From Imbricaverruca yamaguchii (lineage: Eukaryota; Arthropoda; Thecostraca; Neoverrucidae), in assembly GCA_034440575.1 (NCBI GenBank), contig JAOTOL010001567.1:1039001-1103000 (forward strand): a DNA stretch of 64,000 nucleotides. The letters run 5' to 3'. Positions 46,401-54,988 of the stretch are shown one piece after another (position 1 is the first letter of the stretch; each line of letters starts with the position of its first letter). Made by a program: the position numbers and the translations under genes. Under the pieces are notes generated by a model. The model searched no databases and had not been told where the DNA came from. It worked only from the letters and a program-made list of their open reading frames with translations.

Positions 46401-47130
46401 GCTATGTACAGTGCGATTTTGTCCTGGTGTGCAATAATGTTGTCATATGTGTCATGATACTTCATCACAATCATAAACTGGATTGTGATGTAGGATGTAC
46501 CTCGTGTTCGTAAGAAAATCATGCGACGCAGTTTGTGGGAAGGTGGAGTTCGTGATCAGCGTAGTAGTAAGCAGTTACGCAAATTGCGTTACGCCTATTA
46601 GGTTACATTACAATGTTGGAATAGGTTCATTTACAACACTTGATGTGGATGTTAGCCGTCGAGCGTAAGAAAACCTGACAGCAAGGACGAGCCATTCGCA
46701 AATGTGACGCTTGCATCAAAATGTATCCCAGAGCCACACAATGGCGGATCCAGAAGGCTGGTTTTCGATAGGCTTGGAAGGAGGCAACATTAATTTTTGT
46801 CCACGATTTAAAAAAAAACAATTCAGCTTTGAACAGCTAACTATCGATGGGTCCGGTTAAACAAATATTTCTGGGCTCCTCATCAAATGTTTCTGGATTA
46901 AAAAGCATTGTGTGGTGCAGAAATTGTGGAAAATCTGTGTTCGAATGGACCCAATGGGCAGGTCCACTTGTCCCACCGCCACCCACACCGTGGTATGCTT
47001 GGTGTTGTGTGACAAATGGCGCTGCTGCGAGGTAAGCGACAACGATAATTACCTGAGATGTGCCGAATTTGGTGGGGCTGCGGGGGCTCAACCAGAACTT
47101 CTCCCATTGCAGCTCCATGTGGCATCTCAT
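40032..47130 (-). CDS. Rolling stone-like multi-pass membrane protein, complete, 4 exons
   Basis: Exons (minus): 47130-47053, 44983-44758, 43080-42958 and 40459-40032, of 78+226+123+428 bp, giving 284 residues. Junction phases 0, 1 and 1 all agree. Seen: N-terminal QWEKFWLSPRSPTKFGTSQW; membrane segments near 33-53 and 68-97, then W116 to V141 with TLMYW, and two or more in exon 4; H151/H153 and DLCVHATPRRLYH; LGFGIAYILFTVVYYLCGG; and IYPVLDW. This order (FxxSQW, LLYR, FLTNW, TLxYW, H, D, P-R-H, YxxF-YY, IYxxLDW) is that of the Rolling stone family, named for the Drosophila myoblast-fusion gene. Its biochemical role is not known. Exon 3 lies at the edge of a 55-bp minisatellite and is easily missed. 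Confidence 0.9.
40673..40772. repeat. 25-bp inverted repeat with CRE and E-box in each arm
   Basis: Arms at 40673-40697 and 40748-40772 match at 24 of 25 positions. Each arm holds CACGTGACGTCAC, i.e. overlapping CACGTG and TGACGTCA. The spacer is 50 bp. It lies in the last rolling stone intron, 210 bp upstream of exon 4. Confidence 0.8.
40787..40985 (-). mobile_element. 3' end of CR1/L2-like LINE, minus copy
   Basis: Reverse complement of the LINE 3' end seen at 41255-41440 (CACAAGGGCCCTTCTTGGTT, AAAGACATAAAAG tail). It faces a plus copy that starts almost immediately, making a large inverted repeat. Confidence 0.85.
40990..41440 (+). mobile_element. 3' end of CR1/L2-like LINE, plus copy
   Basis: Encodes the last part of the RT protein (FEFNRNDAIRGHKLKIKVNH, VEHWNQLPENIVSSSTLNIF) and the 3' UTR with a TTTATGTC repeat tail. 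Same family as 57890-58580 and 59190-60447. Confidence 0.88.
41480..42980 (-). repeat. 55-bp minisatellite duplicating the rolling stone exon 3 donor
   Basis: About 27 copies. On minus each reads CGTGACGCTGATGTACTGG then the exon tail, then CAATA|GTAAGTACGTT, i.e. the end of exon 3 with its 5' splice site. With a 55-bp period the frame changes each unit, so minus frames alternate between YWCGVFPFLNSKYV and RDADVLVRRVP. The right-most copy (42958) is the true exon end. Copies near 41800-42050 have deletions. Confidence 0.95.
42958..43080 (-). CDS. Rolling stone-like exon 3 (residues 102-142), hidden at repeat edge
   Basis: Acceptor GACGGTTTCAG|GCGTGAAG; donor GTCAATA|GTAAGT; 123 bp, phase 1 at both ends. 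It encodes VKPVVPRGLCMLHWFTVNV then SEPFVTLMYWCGVFPFVN, supplying the W and YW membrane segment that exons 2 and 4 alone lack. The last 47 bases plus donor are the unit of the 55-bp array that follows in the intron. Confidence 0.88.
43085..43395 (-). repeat. Degenerate GGTCAGC(C/T)GGGTCAG repeat before rolling stone exon 3
   Basis: Irregular 10-24 bp phrases. On minus they give CTGACCTCTG-type pyrimidine-rich text leading into the acceptor at 43081, so the array forms the 3' end of the intron. Confidence 0.75.
43400..44510. other. Rolling stone intron 2, no other gene recognised
   Basis: A plus frame of 211 codons (43747-44382) is open but matches no family I know and lacks a clear start or splice context. 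Left part has a GACCTGACCTGACC microsatellite (43580-43600). Confidence 0.4.
44553..44719 (+). mobile_element. Full-length SINE-B copy with 10-bp target duplication
   Basis: Head (GTCGAGTAGTCTAGGGGTAA), B box (GTGGGTTCGAGTCTCACC), body and CCAATAACCAACCAACC tail. CGAACACACG flanks it at 44543-44552 and 44720-44729. It ends 38 bp from the donor of rolling stone exon 2. Confidence 0.9.
44758..44983 (-). CDS. Rolling stone-like exon 2 (residues 27-101)
   Basis: Acceptor CTTCTCCACAG|TGGCAG; donor CGGAAAG|GTGACA, phase 1. It carries the first two membrane segments (FLLYRLAVFLYFGGFFIWDL and YYLVFLTNWTYLTAM). No edge repeats flank this exon. Confidence 0.9.
45020..45990. other. Rolling stone intron 1, no other gene recognised
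   Basis: AT-rich with short frames only; part of the 2.07-kb intron between exons 1 and 2. Confidence 0.5.
46009..46144 (+). mobile_element. SINE-A copy lacking the B box, with perfect 16-bp target duplication
   Basis: Head and body are joined after an internal deletion of about 43 bp that removes the whole B box (GGGTACCA runs directly into ATCCCGCGGCC). It is flanked by GACAAAAAGTAAAACG at 45993-46008 and 46145-46160. Confidence 0.9.
47053..47130 (-). CDS. Rolling stone-like exon 1 (residues 1-26)
   Basis: ATG at 47130 in a good context (GGCACCATGAG); ends ACATCTCAG|GTAATT in phase 0. It encodes the cytoplasmic N-terminus through GTSQ, which joins WQNAE of exon 2 to make the family's SQW motif. 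A second ATG four codons later is a possible alternative start. Confidence 0.85.
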
Positions 47131-47149
47131 GGTGCCGGCTAGGGGTCGT

Positions 47150-47700
47150 TTCGGCGTTGATCCTTTATTTGTCCAGGATCGTTCCCGTGTTGGTCCTATA
47201 TTGGTCCGGTATCGTTTTGGCGTTGATCCTTTATTGGTCCGGTATCATTTCCGTGTTGATCCTTTATTGGTCCGGTATCGCTTCCGTGCTGGTCCTTTAG
47301 TGGTCCAGTATCGCTTCCGTGCTGGTCCAATATCGTTTCCGCGTTGATCCTTTATTGGTCCAGTATCGTTTTTGTGTTGGTCCTTTATTGGTTCGGTATC
47401 ATTTCCGTGTTGATCCTTTATTGGTCCGGTATCGCTTCCATGCTGGTCCTTTAGTGGTCCAGTATCGCTTCCGTGTTGGTCCTTTAGTGGTCCAGTATCG
47501 TTTCCGCGTTGATCCTTTATTGGTCCAGTATCGTTTTCGTGTTGGTCCTTTATTGGTCCGGTATCGTTTCCGTGTTGGTCCTTTATTGTTCCGGTGTCGT
47601 TTCCGTGTTGATCCTTTATTGGTCCGGTCTCATTTCCGTGTTGGTCCTTTACTGGTCCGGTATCGTTTCCGTGTTGGTCCTTTATTGGCCCGGTGTCGCT
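47150..47700. repeat. 33-bp minisatellite with an ATTGG/CCAAT box in most units
   Basis: About 16 copies of a unit like GTTGGTCCTTTATTGGTCCG followed by GTATCGTTTCC. It starts about 20 bp upstream of the rolling stone ATG. Read on minus, most units contain CCAAT (ACCAATAAAGG). Plus frames here (repeats of LVRYRFRV) are by-products of the period. Confidence 0.9.
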
Positions 47701-47844
47701 TCGGTATTGCGACCAGTCGGCTCTTGGGCAGGCCTTGGCTTCGCTATCGGTCCGTTCCGGTCACTCTGGCTCTGTTCCAACTGGCTGTTGGTACGACGTG
47801 TGTAGATGTGTACAAGGAGTACCTCCGGCTCACGGGGCGGTCAG

Positions 47845-47935
47845 CCAATCACAGAGGCGCTGGGTGAGTCAGTCAGCCAATCGGAGCGGCGCTGGCCCGG
47901 ATCGGTAGCCAATCACAGCGCCGCTCAACGATTCA
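47845..47935 (-). promoter_or_regulatory. Three CCAAT boxes at exactly 32-bp spacing
   Basis: GCCAATCACAG, GCCAATCGGAG and GCCAATCACAG, with CCAAT at 47845, 47877 and 47909, each followed by a GGCGCTG- or GCGCCGCT-like GC box. A TGAGTCA (AP-1-type) lies between the first two. This is about 0.7-0.8 kb upstream of the rolling stone start. Promoter function is inferred. Confidence 0.45.
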
Positions 47936-48242
47936 CGGGATCTGAAAGAACGCACACAAGTGATTTTGTACAATTTGGGCTTTATCTGTCTAGGCTGGAG
48001 AGAAATTCAACACGTGGGAGTTGTTGTGGTGCTATATGTCAGGTAGCTGCTGGGCAAATGCATGTAACCGCGTATCAACCCTGACTGGCACTAGTGATGA
48101 AGCCTCTGGGTCTTCCCTTTCTTTGGTTATCAGATTATTTTCGATTTATTTGAGATACATGATCTTCTGAATCCTTCCTTAAGATCAGAACTAAACTTGC
48201 AAATGTAGCATGGTAGTACATAGCATGGCGCTGCATGTCTAG

Positions 48243-48288
48243 GCATGACTCAACGGTCGATGTGTTGTAAAAACCAGTAACCAACCAG
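48243..48288 (+). mobile_element. SINE-B 3' fragment
   Basis: Only the last part of the body (CATGACTCAACGGTCGATGT) and the AACCAGTAACCAACCAGC tail remain, directly before the 42-bp array. Confidence 0.7.
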
Positions 48289-48349
48289 CTGAAGCTGAAA
48301 CCCACCACCTGGGGACGGACGTGGTCTTACCCTCCCACCTGAAGATCGC

Positions 48350-49200
48350 TTCCACACCCATCGGGCTGGACTCCACCTGACACCTGAAGGTGGTGATTCC
48401 CCTGAGCCAGGACTCCACCTGGCACCTGATGGTGGTGACTCTCTGAGCCAGGACTCCACCTGGCACCTGAAGGTGGTGACTCCCCTGAGCCAGGACTCCA
48501 CTTGGCACCTGAAGGTGGTGACTCCCTGAGCCAGGACTCCACCTGGCACCTGAAGGTGGTGACGCCCCTGAGCCAGGACTCCACCTGGCACCTGAAGGTG
48601 GTGACTCCCTGAGCCAGGACTCCACCTGGCACCTGAAGGTGGTGACTCCCCTGAGCCAGGACTCCACCTGGCACCTGATGGTGGTGACTCCCCTGAGCCA
48701 GGACTCCACCTGGCACCTGAAGGTGGTGACTCCCCTGAGCCAGGACTCCACCTGGCACCTGAAGGTGGTGACGCCCCTGAGCCAGGACTCCACCTGGCAC
48801 CTGAAGGTGGTGACTCCCCTGAGCCAGGACTCCACCTGGCACCTGAAGGTGGTGACTCCCCTGAGCCAGGACTCCACCTGGCACCTGAAGGTGGTGACTC
48901 CCCTGCGCCAGGACTCCACCTGGCACCTGGAAGGTGGTGACCCCCTGGCCAGGACTCCACCTGGCACCTGAAGGTGGTGACCCCCTGAGCCAGGACTCCA
49001 CCTGGCACCTGAAGGTGGTGACTCCCCTGCGCCAGGACTCCACCTGGCACCTGATGATGGTGACTCCCCTGAGCCAGGACTCCACCTGACACCTGATGGT
49101 GGTGACGCCCCTGCGCCAGGACTCCACCTGCAGCTGATGGTGGTGACTCCTGAGCCAGGACTCCACCTGGCACCTGAGGTGGTGACCCCTGGCCGACTCA
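48350..49200 (-). repeat. 42-bp minisatellite
   Basis: About 20 copies. On minus the unit reads GTCACCACCTTCAGGTGCCA then GGTGGAGTCCTGGCTCAGG. All three minus frames are open for about 300 codons because the unit has no stop and is 14 codons long. The right-most unit merges with the candidate exon edge at 49206-49230 (GTCACCACCTTCAATTG|GTAGG). Confidence 0.93.
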
Positions 49201-49205
49201 CCTAC

Positions 49206-49273
49206 CAATTGAAGGTGGTGACGTAATTGCCTTCCGCCGTTCTAATCGACCGCCCTGCGCACACCACGGCCAT
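49206..49273 (-). CDS. Candidate first coding exon of an unidentified gene
   Basis: ATG at 49273 in an excellent context (GTCACCATGGCC), 22 codons (MAVVCAGRSIRTAEGNYVTT then FN), then TTG|GTAGGTGAGT, where either GTAGGT or GTGAGT could be a donor. Its last bases match the 42-bp array unit, the same relation seen at PBLD and rolling stone donors. It does not fit the phase of rolling stone exon 1, so it would belong to another transcript. No family recognised. Confidence 0.3.
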
Positions 49274-49366
49274 GGTGACGGACGCTTCCGTTCACGGGAG
49301 TTGCCTTGAGCGAGTTTCATAAGCTCATTGACGGCTTGTGCGGGGGGATGCTGGCATCTGAGCGAT

Positions 49367-49647
49367 CAGGGGCGTATCCAGGGGGCACTGGTGGCGCGAG
49401 CCCGCCCCCGCCACGGAAGTGTGACGCCTCTTCAGGAAGTCTCGAGTGCACCTGCCACCCCTCCCTGATACCTCCCGCTCAATGGACTGCTTTGCAGTCA
49501 AATACAACCCTTTAAAACGAAAACGCCCCCTGGATATGCTGGAATGCACCAGTTCCTCCCCTCCCCCGCTCAACGAACGTCTGCGCTAAAGGGAATAGAT
49601 GCATTCACCCCCCCCCCCCCCAAGGAAGATTCCTGGGTCCGCCCGTG
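49367..49647. mobile_element. Short DNA element with CAGGGGCG-type ends
   Basis: The left end is CAGGGGCGTATCCAGG and the right end, reversed, CACGGGCGGACCCAGG. It is about 280 bp with no coding capacity and an inner C-run. The ends resemble common non-autonomous DNA transposons; no clear target duplication seen. Confidence 0.5.
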
Positions 49648-49649
49648 GC

Positions 49650-52600
49650 AGTGGAATAGCACTTTCCACAAGTGCCGTGGCGAAGTGCCGGCGACGACTT
49701 CAAACCGCCGCAAACGTGCGCTCGATCGATCGACAGGGCCGCATACTCTAGTCGCGATAAGATATGGCGGACGCTATCGAAATCCGGCAGCTGTGAAGCA
49801 AGCTTAACGTCAGCGAGTGCTGCATCAACTACGGCGGGCATTATCAGAACCAGGTAGATCCAGGGCGAATCCGCGGGATGGTGGGACCGTAATGATCACC
49901 ATTTCCGGTTGTGGGTTTGGCCTCGGGCCACGTCCAGCCTATTCTGCCCGATGGCTTCCCGGTGCGACTTTCATATCGACCGCTTTTGTGAAGGGAGGTA
50001 GCGTACTTTTCCATATTCGAGAGTTTCTTGGCATGCTCGGTATTCATGTTATAGCAACTCATCTATTTCTGCGAAGACGTTGGTTCACCGCACGTTTTAC
50101 AGTCTGTTATGCATTGTTCTCAGGCAAACAATTTCCCCAACGGGGAACAGAATATCGGAAACGAGCTGGGCCTCATTAACTATGTGCAAAAAATGCAGCT
50201 CTTCGTTTCATAAGTATAGCGTCCCAAGGAATTGAAACGTTCCCATTCTCCGACCCCATTTTCGTAACGATGGTATCTCACATGCAGGATGTTCCTGGGG
50301 TTCGCTTACTACAGTGCATAGGATCTTATTCAGTTGGGAGGGCTCCAGCCGACCCCCTCCAAACTTGCAACTCAGTCCCTGAACTTGGCAGCAGCCCCTA
50401 ACTTTGAAAGTGAAACTTATGAAAAATTCAGGCAATGCTGCCTAAATGTCGAGTACGAAATATTGCTCGTGTTCAACCTAGGTAGGTGTAAGATTGTCCA
50501 AAATGTATAATGAGTGGTCCTGATATTCTCGCAGCTCTTCTAAGTATTCTTTAGTATTGGTGATGATAGCCTCTTTGATAAGTTGTAATAGTGCAATCAA
50601 TCATATTCTATGTTTTCTCAACTCGAGAATCACACTGGTCATTTAACACTGATTACAACGTGGAGTTTCCTATGACGGTTACATGTTGTTTCTTTTCGTG
50701 CCGTTTTTAATCCATTTTGATCGACGGAAATTTGAAGTAGCACATATCAATATAAAAACAACAATAAAATTAGGCGTAATGCGAAGCGAAAGGGGAGGAC
50801 ATTGTTCGCAAGATCATGTGTGCAGATTGGGCTGCAAACAGCAATGCTATTTGAGGGACGGAATTAGCACCCCACCGGCCACTCCGCACAGTACTTGGTA
50901 ACCGAAGACAACACCATTCCACACAGGAATATGTTTCCTTCACGTCCAGTGCCAGCCTCAAGTGGCTGAAGGTGCATCCTGAGCCGAATATAGATTCGTT
51001 TTTCATTTATTTGTTTAAACTCGTATGATTTCGTTAGTTGGTGATTATATGAGCTGATGAGCATTATGATTATATATGAATAAAAATGAGTTAGCCTCCG
51101 GTGTACAGATGAAGTCACAATGTGCTAAAACCACCGCAAAACATATGAAGAAACAAGTGTTGAGCATAGGAGTGATATAAACATAAGCAAAATACGTGGT
51201 CTAAGGTAATTGTAAACACCAGTCAAATGTGTACTAAAAGGGTGAAAAAAACAGCATCAACTTGCGATAAAAAAGATAACGACTAACTAGTCTCTTGCGA
51301 TGAGACGCTTCATGGCCATCTCTCACACGTTACCTCATAGTGACTACGAATCCATGCTTTCACTGTTGCCTCTAAGGAGCCTGGCAGGCAGGGTGGGAAT
51401 TATGGCACTTTTTTCAGAGATTTCATCTCTTAAAACATTTTTGCATTCGGGGTTCATACTAGATAGAATGGGCTCCACATGCACTCCGACACAAACATGC
51501 AGAACGAACAAAAATAACACTAAAATACAAAATTGAAGAAAACATCCACCAAACATGTTATTTTACTTACGATTAGCAAATAACCTAGCCACTTTTCGTA
51601 CCATCAAGCACACAGACGACATCCGAACACACACCACACCGAACTACAACCAACGGAAATGCCGACGACAATGCGCCAAACCTCGCGCCTGCGCACTGAA
51701 CAGCGGCCTCCGGTCGCTACGAATTCGACAGATGCGTCTCCAGAAACCTTTTCGAGCCACCCTATCGTGGGAAAAATCGACAGTTTTAAGAGACGTCTTC
51801 CGAAGTCCCGGAGGCTGCCGACCAGAATTTGCTTCGTTAGCTTTTTCTGTTCTGAAAACTGCCTTTCAGCCAATCGGTGCAAGGTATTTCTTATATGACG
51901 TCATAACCATTAGCAACTTTGAACACATGTCTAACAGTGTCATACTGCAAACACAAGACCTTGACTGATCCTTTGCTTTGCGCACCGCTATCGCTTCCGA
52001 CTGTCGCGTGTGTGGTAGTGATGTTGGGTTCGCTTCACGCAAGGAATTGGCTGCGTAGGTAGGCAGGTGTGCGCTCTGAGCTGAGGGTGAAGTGTGAATT
52101 ATTTGTGTTTGTTTTTCATTTGGCTAGCCTTGTACCGAGACCAACGGTGAAAGGAAAGCGCATTGCTCCCGTGAGTTATGAGAGACAAAGCTGAGCTGAT
52201 CATCAAGACTTGCGGTGCCATCCATTGTTCACTTCTCTGTTACTATGCTTTGATGTGACCACAAATGACGATGTGTATTGCTTATGCATATTACATAGGT
52301 ACTGACTAGTTACGTATGATCTTCCCGTCGGTTACCGGCAAATAGATTCCATGCATCAAAAAATAATACGTCCATGAAAATGTTCTCCGGAAGAAATATG
52401 TTTGCACTCCGAATCCAAACCCAGAAAGTAAGTTTCCCACTCTGCTGACGGCATGTGAAAGATGCCCACCATATTCGAAAGAAACTTCGAAAGAAACCCA
52501 TTCGCTAACCTGTGCCAAACACTGACGCCACTCCAGTGCATAATTCCGCTGTTTGCAGGCGCATCATGCAGGGTAGTGCTCATGGGAACCGACCAGTACT

Positions 52601-52890
52601 GCCAGGCTGCCTGCAAACACTTCGTGCTTGTGGCGAGCGAATGCAATAGCCGGTAGCCCTCCCCACCAATGTTGCAGAGTTGCGAATTCTGCTTATATGT
52701 TGAGTCCAAGAAGCTACACAGGCGCATTTGTGGCATCATTCAACAGCATCGTACTTAGTTGCTGTTGTAAGATTAGCACACTGTGAGGGGTTAGCTAACC
52801 AACTGTGTTCTTATGTAACACCGTTTTGCAAGACATGCAAGACCTGTTGGTTCGGGACTTTTGTGGCGAGTAATGTGCAAATTTCGGTGC
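49650..52890. other. No gene recognised
   Basis: Mostly AT-rich sequence with short frames on both strands (up to about 137 codons at 51555-51968, plus). None has a recognisable domain or a paired set of splice sites. Confidence 0.45.
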
Positions 52891-52894
52891 ATGC

Positions 52895-53445
52895 AATTCC
52901 GTCGTGGCCCATAAGCGCAATATTCTTAGACAATATCGAGAAAACCTATCGGCCTCCACCGTACTAGTGGCAGATCTCATGCCAGGTACATCGCCTAGTG
53001 TTTTAAATCTGAAAAATATATCGGTTACTTTAGCGTTGGGGTTCATTAACGTTTGGTTTGCGCCCCACCATTTATGAATGGCGGCGGGCAGTCGGGGACG
53101 GGCCGGGGGCCGCCAGCATCGCCGCCAGCGTCCGGCTGTCTATGATGGAAAGTTCCAGAATGCAATGCGCAAAGTAACAATATGCGCAATATATCACTGT
53201 AAATGGCAATGGAATTGACGTCTGAAGGCAAACTAGCTTTCATATCTGCAATTCGGATCATATTTTATGGAGACAGTCTCATAATTTGTAACAATTTTTT
53301 TTCTCGCGCACACACTAATGAACATCCGGGCGCGCTTCTCGCGTGCGCATGCTTCAGAGTTCTTGAATGGCATCAGGAAGCTACCTGTTCTTTACTGGGG
53401 GTCCCCCTGATGTCCGCATTAACATTGCGTCTGACGCCTAACGAT
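52895..53445 (+). repeat. Dispersed repeat D2, copy 2
   Basis: Same family as 36925-37460, same orientation. In both copies a GC-rich block (GCCGCCAGCGTCCGGC-like) is followed by GTAACAATATGCGCAATATA. Confidence 0.8.
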
Positions 53446-53449
53446 CTAT

Positions 53450-54145
53450 CCATAACTTTTCATGTTACAAGATTTCATTCCAGGGCCAAAATGCATGGGA
53501 GTGGGCGGCGCGCTCAATCTTTTGCCCATATACTGCTGCTCCAGCCGGGACAGGCCGGAATAGGACGCGGACCGTACGGCGAGTCGGCCGTCTAGTTATA
53601 TATATAGAGAGAGGTCAATGCCAGATGTCATTGACATAGAGGGCAATGCCTGATGGTATGAATTCCTGCTGTAGTAAAGGAAAAAGCTATGACGTCACTA
53701 AGGCTTCCCGAAAACTTAGATGCTTCTTCTAATGTAATGGTATCGTTGGTGTCATTTGATGCGCGCTGCCAGACATTAGCCCTGCTGCGTAAGAACACGT
53801 TGCAAAGATTGCTGGTGTGCCCGCTGATTTCCTCATAATTTCTCAGTCGGCAGGCAAATTAACAAACAAAAAGAGGTTCATAGTAGGGTCATGTATAATA
53901 GATAGTATTGTTAAAAATATATCCAAAAGGATATAGCATAACATTACCTACCCTAGCTTAAGCTTCCATGACAGAAGTCGAATTATTTTTAATGGGAATC
54001 TTCCAAATCTGTTTTTCTCGTGTTCAATTTTTTGAAAACCTAAACTAAGTTAGCCTGAACTGTGTTTGAGGAAACATCAAGTATAAAGATCAAATTTTCT
54101 TCTGGCCTACAGACAAGAGCCTAACCTAACCTTTTGGAATATACT
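53450..54145. other. No gene recognised
   Basis: AT-rich sequence leading into the satellite, with short frames only. Confidence 0.5.
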
Positions 54146-54149
54146 AATG

Positions 54150-54988
54150 TATTTCCGCATGGAGATGCCAGAACTGCATGAGGGCAGTAACTAAAAGAGA
54201 CTGTTTTATCAAGTTATGCACGTATTACGGCAGCGAGAAACCACCACGAAACCATCGCAGTGGCTCCAGACCATCAGGACTTCTTTCCATAGATCCAGTG
54301 ATAATATTCTAGTGGTATTGACACATGGGGACACCAAGGACTGCATGAGGGCAGTAAGTAAAAGAGACTGTTTTATCACACTATGCATACGTTACGCCCA
54401 GCGAGAAACCACTATGAAACCATCGCAGCGGCTCCAGATCATCAGGACCTCTTCCAATAGGTTCAGAGATCATATTCTTAATGTATTTCCGCATGGAGAT
54501 GCCAAGAACTGCATGAGGGCAATAACTAAAAGAGACTGTTTTATCAAGTTATGCACACATTACGGCAGCGAGAAACCACCACGAAACCATCACATCGGCT
54601 CTATATCATCAGGACATCTTCCATTAGACTCAGGGATCATATTCTCGTGGTATTTCCACATGACAATACTAAAAACTGCATGACGGCAGCAAGTAAAACA
54701 GACTGTTATATCACTGTGTATGCGTTACGGTAGCGGGAAACCACCATGAAACCATCACATCGGCTCTATATCATCAGGACATCTTCCATTAGACTCAGGG
54801 ATCATATTCTAGTGGTATTTCCACATGGGGATGCGAGGAACTGCATGAGGGCAGCAAGTAAAAGAGACTGTTATATCACACGATGTATGCGTAATGGCAG
54901 CGAGAAACCACCACGAAACCATCACAGCGGCTCTAAATCATCAGGACATCTTCCATTAGATCCAGGGATCATATTATAATGGTATTTC
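54150..54988 (+). repeat. 167-bp satellite, forward arm
   Basis: About five units of 167-168 bp (period measured from AGAGACTG at 54197, 54364, 54532 and about 54699). Units contain AAGTAAAAGAGACTG, GGCAGCGAGAAACCACC and CATCAGGACATCTTCC. Short plus frames are repeat artefacts. Confidence 0.93.

Noticed and set aside
47060..47867. Plus frames of up to 182 codons (LVRYRFRV repeats)
   Set aside because: A 33-bp minisatellite; no start or splice context, and the real gene is on the other strand.
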